Shown piece after piece: positions 22,813 to 30,400 of a DNA stretch of 64,000 nt. The DNA is taken from positions 1 through 64,000 of the forward strand of contig NZ_FQTT01000009.1 of the NCBI RefSeq assembly GCF_900098745.1, written 5' to 3'. Each line of letters opens with the position of its first letter. Position 1 is the stretch's first letter. Below the pieces are notes generated by a model. That model saw only the letters and a list, made by a program, of their open reading frames with translations. It was not told the origin of the DNA and did not search any database. Source of the stretch: Actinomyces glycerinitolerans (lineage in GTDB: Bacteria; Actinomycetota; Actinomycetes; Actinomycetales; Actinomycetaceae). Both the position numbers and the translations under genes were made by a program.

Positions 22813-25109
22813 AGGTGTGTCCTCCTCGAAGTGCTTGGCCGCGCTCTGCGCCCAGCGGGCCGCCACAACGACCGCGGTGACAGGCGCGCCAGCAGGCGGC
22901 GCCACCACGGTCGATCGGACCCCATCACCGGGATGATGAGGTCGGCGGATTCCCAGATCTGGTTCAAATCGTACGATGACGGGTCGCCCGCCGCGAATAC
23001 CTGAGCGTCGATTGCCCGCGCGAAGCGGTGAAGCTCCGCCTGAGGGAACCCCGAGGAGAGCTCGGCGGCCGCCTCCCTGCGGGTTACGCCGTCCGGCGCC
23101 CTCCTACCGAAGTCGCGGGCGCGGTCGACCACCTCGTCCCACGCCCCCAGGGCGCGTTCAACTCCCTGCCGACGGCGGCGCCGTTTACGGCGCAGCGCCT
23201 TTGCGGCGAGTATGGCCGCCAGCAGTGCCGCAATCCCCGCGACCACTGCCGCCGTGACGATCACGGCGGTGGGGACGCCGGTGACGTGGTCCTCCTCCGA
23301 GCCGTTGTTGTCATTATCGTCGTAGACCGGCGGCAGTTCGGCCGGGTCCTGCTGGGGCAGCGGGGGCTGGAGCACCTGCGGCTCGGGGTTGGACACCTTG
23401 CGGGCGTTCTGCTGTTGGGGCACCTGGTCGCGTTCGGGGGTGACGGTGAAACCGATCCAGCCGGCCTGCTCGAAGGGCACCTCCACCCAGGCACTGACGT
23501 CTTGTCCGGTGACGTCGGAGGCGTCGCCGTCGATAGCCGGATCGAAGCCCATGACTACACGCGCCGGGATCCCCAGCGAACGGCACATGAGCATCATCAG
23601 CACCGCGTACTGTTCGTCGTCGCCCACCAGGGAGTCGGCGGTGACCATGGCCGCCAGGCGGGCGGCGCCGTGCCCCGGGGCGGAGGGGCTCTTGGTGCCG
23701 TCGGAGTAGTAGCCCGTGCGCAGTGCCTGCTGGAGGATGCGGATCTGGTTGAGCGGCTCCGATTCGGAGCCGACCAGTGAGTGGGCCAGCGCCTGGACGG
23801 CCGCCGGAACATCCTCGACGGGGCCGAGTTCGACGTCGGCGAGCGCCAGCCGGGACAGGTCCGAGTCGGAGAGGGCGTCCGGGACCGCGATGTTCTCGGT
23901 CAGGACGTCGCCCGCGGCCAGTCGGGCAGTGACAATCCCGGTTGAGGAGAAGGAGTCGTAGAACAGGGAGTCCGCGATGGCATCGGCGCGAGCCCCGGAG
24001 GGGGTGATGGACAGCGCGTCGGCGACGGTGGGCACCCAAGGGTAGGTGTAGCCGTCGAGAGTGAAGTTGACGGTGACGGCGTCGGCTGTGTTTCCCGTGT
24101 TTACCGAGTTCACCGCGCCCGCCGCATTGCCTGCGGCGGAGGCGGTGTCCGTGGCCACCAGCGGCGTCCCCTTGCCGACGTGCTGGAAGTGAGAGCCGGT
24201 GCCGGCATCCTGACCGATGCGCGCGGACAGGCCGTCGTATGAGTCCAGGGCGGCGATGCGTATGCGGGCGCCCTCGGGCAGACCGGAGAGCTCCATGAGG
24301 TTGGTGGAGGCCATCTCCGTCTCCAGCGTGCGTACCAGCGACAGGGGGGTGGCGTACTCGGTGAGGTCCAGCGGCGGGGTGAACAGGTCCCGCAGCACCG
24401 TGCGGGTGTGTGGTGCGGCGGGGGCGGTGATGGCGACGGCGAGTGCAACCGCCAGCAGCAGCGCACCCGCCCGGGCCACGCCGCGACGGGTACCCGTAGC
24501 GATGCCCGAGTCGGAGTCCTCCAGGGCCTCGGCCACGCGCTCGCGCCGGCCTCGCTGCGCGGCCAGCGCCCACGTTCCGAGCACACCGGCCACAAGTACC
24601 GCGCCGATGGCGGCCGGCAGGGGCGCGTCCGCGTCACCCCAGGCGACGCCGATCGCCGCCGCGCCCAGGACTACGAATCCGGCCAGGTGGAGCCGGTCCG
24701 CCGCGATGGCACGGGTCGCCAGCACGCCTCCGGTCAGCCCGGTCAGCCACGGCAGGACCGTCATGGCGGAGAAGGCGGTCAATGGCAGCGGTAGGGCGAG
24801 CGCGTCGCGCCATACGGTGATGGTGGCGGACAGGACCGTATGCAGCCCGTGCAGGTTGTGGTCAACGTCGGGTAGCAGCAAGGGGGCGAGCAGCACGTGC
24901 GCCGTCGCCGTGACGGCGAGGGTGGGCAGCGCCGACAGGTGGGCGCGGGCGGTGGCCAGGCCGATGACCACGCCCAGGATTACTCCGACCGCGGCGACGA
25001 GCATGCCGACCGTGGAGCCGAAGGGAATGATGAAGGGCACGGTGCCGATCAGCAGCAGCACGGTGACCAGCAACTGGTAGAGCCAGCGCTTTCCAAGCAG
25101 GGCGCTCAT
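22809..25109 (-). CDS. TgpA-like membrane protein, transglutaminase domain lacking Cys and His
   Basis: The 766-aa protein has about six N-terminal membrane segments (within 1-235), a large extracytoplasmic part, another membrane segment (about 610-632) and a cytoplasmic DUF4129-like tail. The transglutaminase core is recognisable (SLVGDDEQYAVLMMLMCRSL then GIPARVVMGFDP, about 493-525; SAWVEVPFEQAGWIGFTVTP, about 539-558). The catalytic Cys expected in the GxCxxYA motif is Asp (about 498) and the His of the (D)xHAWVEV motif is Ser (about 539), so peptide cross-linking is unlikely. ATG 25109 overlaps the DUF58 stop. MoxR-DUF58-TgpA sets are common in actinobacteria and proteobacteria. Confidence 0.88.
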   Translation of the reverse strand: MSALLGKRWLYQLLVTVLLLIGTVPFIIPFGSTVGMLVAAVGVILGVVIGLATARAHLSALPTLAVTATAHVLLAPLLLPDVDHNLHGLHTVLSATITVWRDALALPLPLTAFSAMTVLPWLTGLTGGVLATRAIAADRLHLAGFVVLGAAAIGVAWGDADAPLPAAIGAVLVAGVLGTWALAAQRGRRERVAEALEDSDSGIATGTRRGVARAGALLLAVALAVAITAPAAPHTRTVLRDLFTPPLDLTEYATPLSLVRTLETEMASTNLMELSGLPEGARIRIAALDSYDGLSARIGQDAGTGSHFQHVGKGTPLVATDTASAAGNAAGAVNSVNTGNTADAVTVNFTLDGYTYPWVPTVADALSITPSGARADAIADSLFYDSFSSTGIVTARLAAGDVLTENIAVPDALSDSDLSRLALADVELGPVEDVPAAVQALAHSLVGSESEPLNQIRILQQALRTGYYSDGTKSPSAPGHGAARLAAMVTADSLVGDDEQYAVLMMLMCRSLGIPARVVMGFDPAIDGDASDVTGQDVSAWVEVPFEQAGWIGFTVTPERDQVPQQQNARKVSNPEPQVLQPPLPQQDPAELPPVYDDNDNNGSEEDHVTGVPTAVIVTAAVVAGIAALLAAILAAKALRRKRRRRRQGVERALGAWDEVVDRARDFGRRAPDGVTRREAAAELSSGFPQAELHRFARAIDAQVFAAGDPSSYDLNQIWESADLIIPVMGSDRPWWRRLLARLSPRSLWRPAGRRARPSTSRRTHL

Positions 25110-26410
25110 ACCGCCCTCCGCATCACCGCGGGCAGCGTCTCCAGGCGGTCCAGGTCGAAGGCGGTGAGAGTGCCCAGGGTGCGGCGTCCGAATGGGCGGG
25201 ACCCACAGCGCAGTGCAATCACCACCGTGTCCACCGGGGTGATGGTGCGCACGCGCCCCAGCACGGTGTCCTCGCAGCGCTGACCGGTGACCAGCACCAT
25301 CACGGAGGCCTCCGGGTGGCGGGTCGTGGCTTGGCGGGCCAGCTCGTCGCAGCCGTAGGCGTCGGGCGTCTCCGTCAGCAGGCAGGAGGCGTCCAGCAGG
25401 CGCATGCCGGTGGCGGTCGGCAGCGCCTCGGTCTGAGTGAGGACGGTGACCTCGCGGCCGTCGGAGATGGCGCCCAGTGCCAGTGAGCAGGCCACCGAGA
25501 TGGCGGTCTCGAAGTCCTCGGCGGTTTCGTAGTCGTCGGGCCGGGTGTCCAGGAGCACCAGTAGGTTGGCTCGATGCGTCTCCTCGAACTGACGCACCAT
25601 GAGCCGGCCGGTGCGGGCCGTGGTGCGCCAGTGGACGTTGCGGCGGTCGTCTCCGGGGACGTAGTCACGCAGCGCGTGGAAGGACACGTCCGAACTTGAC
25701 AGCTCCTGGGTGACGGCGCCCTCGACGTCGCGCATGATGCCGCGCAGGGTCACACCCAGCCGGACCGTACGCGGATGAATGTGCACGGTCTGCGCCTCGG
25801 TGCGATTGCGCTCGCGGCGCAGTAGGCCGACCGGGTCGGAGTTGACCGAGATGACCGGGCCGACGGTGACGACGCTGCGGCGGGCCGTGGGCAGGATGAA
25901 GCCGCGCTCGTGGTCGCCTCCCGGAGACAGCGTGGGTACGGCGAAGACGGCGTTGGCGGCTCCCACGGGCATCTCCATGCGGGTGGGCAGCAGGGGGTGG
26001 CCGGTGGGGTTGTGCACGGTCACGTGGACGATGGCGTTGTCCCCGACCGTGACGCGCCGCTCGAACAGCTCGTGGTGAACGGTGTGCCCGCCGCGCGGCA
26101 GCAGCCACAGCCAGGCGGTGGCGACGACGACGCCCAGCACCGCGGCGGCGGCCCATGCCTCCTGCCAGCCGGCCCGAACCCCGCCGACGACGCAGATACC
26201 CAGCAGCAGCAGACACGCCCAGCCGGTTGAGGTGACTACGGCCAGGCTGCGGCGCGCAGCCGTGACCACCCCCCAGCTGCGCCACCGGGAGGTGCCGGAG
26301 CGGAGCCGGGCGGTGGCGGTGCGGGCGGTCCGCAGTGTCTCCTGCACGGTGTGCCGCATGGCCGAGGGCGTGTCGGCTTGTGTCTGCGGGGGCGAAGCTG
26401 GGCTGGCCAT
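25106..26410 (-). CDS. DUF58 domain protein
   Basis: The 434-aa protein has two hydrophobic segments near 55-95 and the DUF58 signature SFHALRDYVPGDDRRNVHW (about 235-253) in a von Willebrand A-like domain with LLVLLDTRPDD. DUF58 proteins are partners of MoxR AAA ATPases, which are thought to remodel metal-dependent VWA complexes. ATG 26410 is 10 bases after the moxR stop and its own stop overlaps the next start, so the three genes form a tight operon. Longer in-frame extension overlaps moxR and is Pro-rich without coding character. Confidence 0.92.
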   Translation of the reverse strand: MASPASPPQTQADTPSAMRHTVQETLRTARTATARLRSGTSRWRSWGVVTAARRSLAVVTSTGWACLLLLGICVVGGVRAGWQEAWAAAAVLGVVVATAWLWLLPRGGHTVHHELFERRVTVGDNAIVHVTVHNPTGHPLLPTRMEMPVGAANAVFAVPTLSPGGDHERGFILPTARRSVVTVGPVISVNSDPVGLLRRERNRTEAQTVHIHPRTVRLGVTLRGIMRDVEGAVTQELSSSDVSFHALRDYVPGDDRRNVHWRTTARTGRLMVRQFEETHRANLLVLLDTRPDDYETAEDFETAISVACSLALGAISDGREVTVLTQTEALPTATGMRLLDASCLLTETPDAYGCDELARQATTRHPEASVMVLVTGQRCEDTVLGRVRTITPVDTVVIALRCGSRPFGRRTLGTLTAFDLDRLETLPAVMRRAV

Positions 26411-26420
26411 GAGTGTTCGC

Positions 26421-27383
26421 TCAGCGGGTGGTGGGGGCGGGCACGTCGGCCAGCGCACGGGTGATGACCCCGGCGGCGGTGGCGCCGGAGAAGGCGGCGT
26501 CGGGGTCCATGACCAGGCGGTGCGCCCACACCACCTCGGCGAGTTCCTTGACGTCGTCCGGCAGCACGTAGGGGCGCCCCTGCGAGGCCGCCCACACGCG
26601 TGTCACCCGGGCCATGGCGATGGCGCCACGGGTGGATACACCCAGCTGCGTGTCCGGGGATTCGCGGGTGGCCTCCACCAGGGCACCGATGTAATCCAGG
26701 ATCGAGTCCTCCACGTGGTTCTGTGACGCGATATCCGACATGGAGGCGATCGCACCGGAGGTGATGACGGCCTCCAGCCCGCGGGAGCGGTCGGGGTGAT
26801 CCGAGCCCGCCAGGATGCTGGTGAGGGCCTCTCGACTGGGGTAGCCGATGGAGGTCTTCATCAGGAAGCGGTCCAACTGCGCCTCGGGCAGCCGGTAGGT
26901 GCCGGCCTGCTCAATGGGGTTCTGGGTGGCGATCACCATGAAGGGACGGCCGGTCTCGTGCTGCACGCCGTCGACGGTGACCGTCGACTCCTCCATGACC
27001 TCCAGCAGGGCGGACTGGGTCTTGGGGGAGGCGCGGTTGATCTCATCGGCCAGGAGCACGGAGGCGAAGACCGGACCGGGGTGGAACTCCCAGGCGGTGG
27101 TCTTCTGGTTGTAGATGGTCACGCCGGTGATGTCCGACGGCAGCAGGTCCGGTGTGAACTGGATGCGCGAGTGGCTGCCCTGCACGCTGGCGGCCAGGGC
27201 GCGGGCCAGTGCCGTCTTGCCGGTGCCGGGGGCGTCTTCCAGCAGGAGGTGCCCCTCGGCGAGCATGGTGGTCAGCGCCAGGCGGATCACGTCCTGCTTG
27301 CCGAGTAGGGCCTCCCCGACGTTGTCCACCACCTTGTCAAAGGTTTCGGCGAACCACGTCGCGTTCTCCTGGGTCATGGGCAT
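26421..27383 (-). CDS. MoxR-family AAA+ ATPase
   Basis: A 320-aa cytoplasmic ATPase. Walker A is in LLLEDAPGTGKTALARAL (about 46-63), Walker B in VLLADEINRASPKTQSALLE (about 111-130), and the MoxR signature ATQNPIEQAGTYRLPEAQLD follows (about 153-172). ATG 27383 has AAAGGAG upstream; ATG 27377 is an alternative two codons in. It heads the MoxR-DUF58-transglutaminase-RDD/FHA set and lies 110 bases after the giant repeat gene, so it may have its own promoter. Confidence 0.94.
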   Translation of the reverse strand: MPMTQENATWFAETFDKVVDNVGEALLGKQDVIRLALTTMLAEGHLLLEDAPGTGKTALARALAASVQGSHSRIQFTPDLLPSDITGVTIYNQKTTAWEFHPGPVFASVLLADEINRASPKTQSALLEVMEESTVTVDGVQHETGRPFMVIATQNPIEQAGTYRLPEAQLDRFLMKTSIGYPSREALTSILAGSDHPDRSRGLEAVITSGAIASMSDIASQNHVEDSILDYIGALVEATRESPDTQLGVSTRGAIAMARVTRVWAASQGRPYVLPDDVKELAEVVWAHRLVMDPDAAFSGATAAGVITRALADVPAPTTR

Positions 27384-27493
27384 GGGGTTGGGTGCTCCTT
27401 TCGTCCGAGCGTGGCTGGCCGAAGGATTATCGACCATCGTCTGGGCTACTCAGGCAGCCTCTAGAACGTTGAACTCTTTAGGGGTATGCCGGG

Positions 27494-30400
27494 TCAATTG
27501 CACCCGAACCAGCCCGCTGGATCCAAATCATGCGTCAACAGTACGTTTTGAATTCTGCCGTCGGAATCCTTCCATGTCGGGCTTCCTGACCAGCTCCCGG
27601 AGGAATCTACTGTGACTGTCGTGGAAAGCGTAGTCTCCCAATTCGGCCAGGCCTCCCAACCGCTCCCCTTCCAGGAGGCCTGACAAGTGACCTGAGTATC
27701 GGGTGCCCAGTTTGTTAGCGTCAGCCCGGTGACGCGTCTATTCCACCATGAGGGGCGGCCCTGATAATCCCAGCCTCCCGATGCGACATTTACTGTTAAG
27801 TCGTTGCTGTAATGATTGGGCATGGTGATCGCATTCGAGCGCACCGTGGCGGAGACGATGGACTCGTCGTCGTCCACCACCGTGCGCGCCTCCACGTAAT
27901 AGGTGGCGCCCGGGGTCAGGCCGGAGAAGGAGGTGTTGTCGTCGTCCCAGCCCTTGACCTGGTTGCCGGCGGCGTCGACCAGTCGGTACTCGATCTCGAG
28001 CTCGCCGGCGTCCCAGCCGCCGCCGGAGGCGGCAACCGAGCCCTGGGTAATGGTGATCGTGGTCCCGGAGGCGGCCGCTACGGGTGCCGACGGTGCGCTG
28101 GGCTTGCCGGTGATGCGGAAGCTCTTGGAGCCCGGCGTGGAGGTGGCCGAGCCGGCCTGGTTCGCGGCGGTGACGGTCACCGAGACGGCGTGTGTGCCCG
28201 CCCCCAGCGAGACCGGTACGGACACCGAGGTGTTGGTCCCGGCCTGGACCGTCTGCATGACCGAACCGGAGATGGCGACGGTGTAGCTGACGGCGTCACC
28301 GTTGTTAGCCGCGGCGGTCCAACTGATGTTCAGGTTGCTTCCGTCCCAGCTGATGCTGGGCGTGCCCGGTTTGCCCGGGGCGCCGTAGACACTGGCGCTG
28401 CCGGCCGACGTGGCCCAGGCGGACTGCCCGGAGCCGGACACCACCGCCCGCACGCGGGCGGTGTAGCTGCCCGGATTCAATTGGCCGAAGGTCGCCGAGG
28501 TGCCGGAGACCTTCTGGGTGGAGGACACGTTGCCTCCCTGCAGCAGCTGCACCTCATAGGTGATGGAAACCCCGCTGATGGGGGTGGCTGCGCCCCAGGA
28601 GACCGTCACGGAGCCGTTCCCGCCGGTCAGGCTCACGCCGGTGGGCGCGTCCGGGGTGACGGTCAGGGTCACCGGGGCGGAGGCGGCCGACGGTGCGGAG
28701 TCTCCGGCGGCGTTGGTGGCCACCACCTGGAAGGAGTAGGTGCCGCCCGCCGTCAGGCCGGTGGCGGCGCAGGGAGAGCCGGCGCACCGCCAGGAGCCGG
28801 CCCCGTTCACCTCGGTGACGGTGTAACCGGTGATCGCGGAGCCGTTGTCCGCCCCCGGCACCCAGGACACCTTCATGGCGGTGGCGCCGGACGGGCTGGC
28901 CGAGACCCCGGTGGGGGCGTTCGGCACGGCGGTGACCGTGACGGTGACCGTGCCGGTGACGGCACGCGAGGCGGAGCCGGTGGCGTCCAGTACCTCGTAG
29001 CGGACCACCAGGCGGCCCGCGAAGCCGGCCCCGGGCGTGATGGTGAGCGTGGTGCCGGAGGTGGTCACGTTCCCGGTGCCGGAGGTGACCTGCGGGGAGC
29101 CGGACAGGGTGATCGGCTGGTCGGGGAAGGGGTTGGTCACCAGCGTGGAGACGTCGATGCTGACGGGGGAGCCGTCGGAGGTCAGCACGGCCGGCGCCGT
29201 CGTCATCAGCGGCTGGGTGGATTCGGAGACTCGCAGCGGCAGCTGGCCTATCACCGGGTCGTTATTGCCGTCGTCCACCGTCACCGGCAGGGTGCCGGTG
29301 GTGCCCGTCGCCGTGCCGGCCTCGGCCGATACCGACACGGTTGAGCCGGACAACGAGGCGGTGAAGCCGGCGGGGGCGGAACCGATCGAGAAGGAGAGTT
29401 CGTCGCCGTCGGCGTCCTGGGTCATGGCCGACAGGTCGACGGTGACGGCGTCCTCTCCGGCGGCCACGATCACTTCGGTGGGGGTGAAGCCGGGGGGTGT
29501 GTTCCCGGTGGCCTCCACCACCACCGGCAGGGTCAGGTTGGAGGACAGGGCGCCGTCGCCTCCAGAGTCCGTCACCGTCAGGGTCACGGAGGTCTGCCCG
29601 GAGAAGCCCGCGGCGGGAGTCAGGTCCAGGGAGCCACCACCGCCGGACACCGCGGCCTCATCCAGGCCGGTTCCGGTGCGTACCGTCGCGTCGTCGGCGA
29701 CCGTGGGCGTCGTGCCGACGCGGGTGAGGATGTAGTCGGCCAGATCCACGGTAGTGGTGGTGTCCGCCGGGATGCGCACCGGGATGGCGGCCGAATCCAG
29801 CCGCGGGCGCAGGTCGTCGCGGGAGGGGATGACGATGACGGCGTTCCCGGTCAGCCCGTCCTGATCGGTGATCGTGTACAGCACCAGGCGCTGCTCGTCG
29901 CCGACGCTGACCCGGATGGAGGAGTCGACCACCTCGGCGGTCGGGTCCGCGGTCGTGACGGTCAGGTCCCAGGGGGAGCCGTCGGCGTCCTGGTCGTTGT
30001 CCAGCACGGATACGGTCGCCATGCCGTCTGCGTCCACCTGGTCCACCGTGACGTAGTCGTCCACGCCGATGGGGCTGATCAGGGGAGCGTCGGCCAGCAC
30101 CTGGTAGGTGATGGTGCCCACGTCCATGCCGCCGCGTCCGTCGGCGACCCGGTAGTGGGCCGTATACACACCCTCCGTGCCGGGCAGGTCTGCCACCGCC
30201 CGCCCGGAGCGCATGGAGGTCGTCAGTGCCGGGTCATCGCTCAGGGGCGCGTCCTCCATGGCGAGGGTGTCGCCGTCGGCGTCGAAGTCATTGGAGACGA
30301 CGTCGGTGACCACGGTGCGGCCGGGCTGGGCCACCACCAGGTCGTCGGTGGCCACCGGAGCCGTGTTCGTCTCGGGCGCTGCGGCCACGCCCACGCGCAC

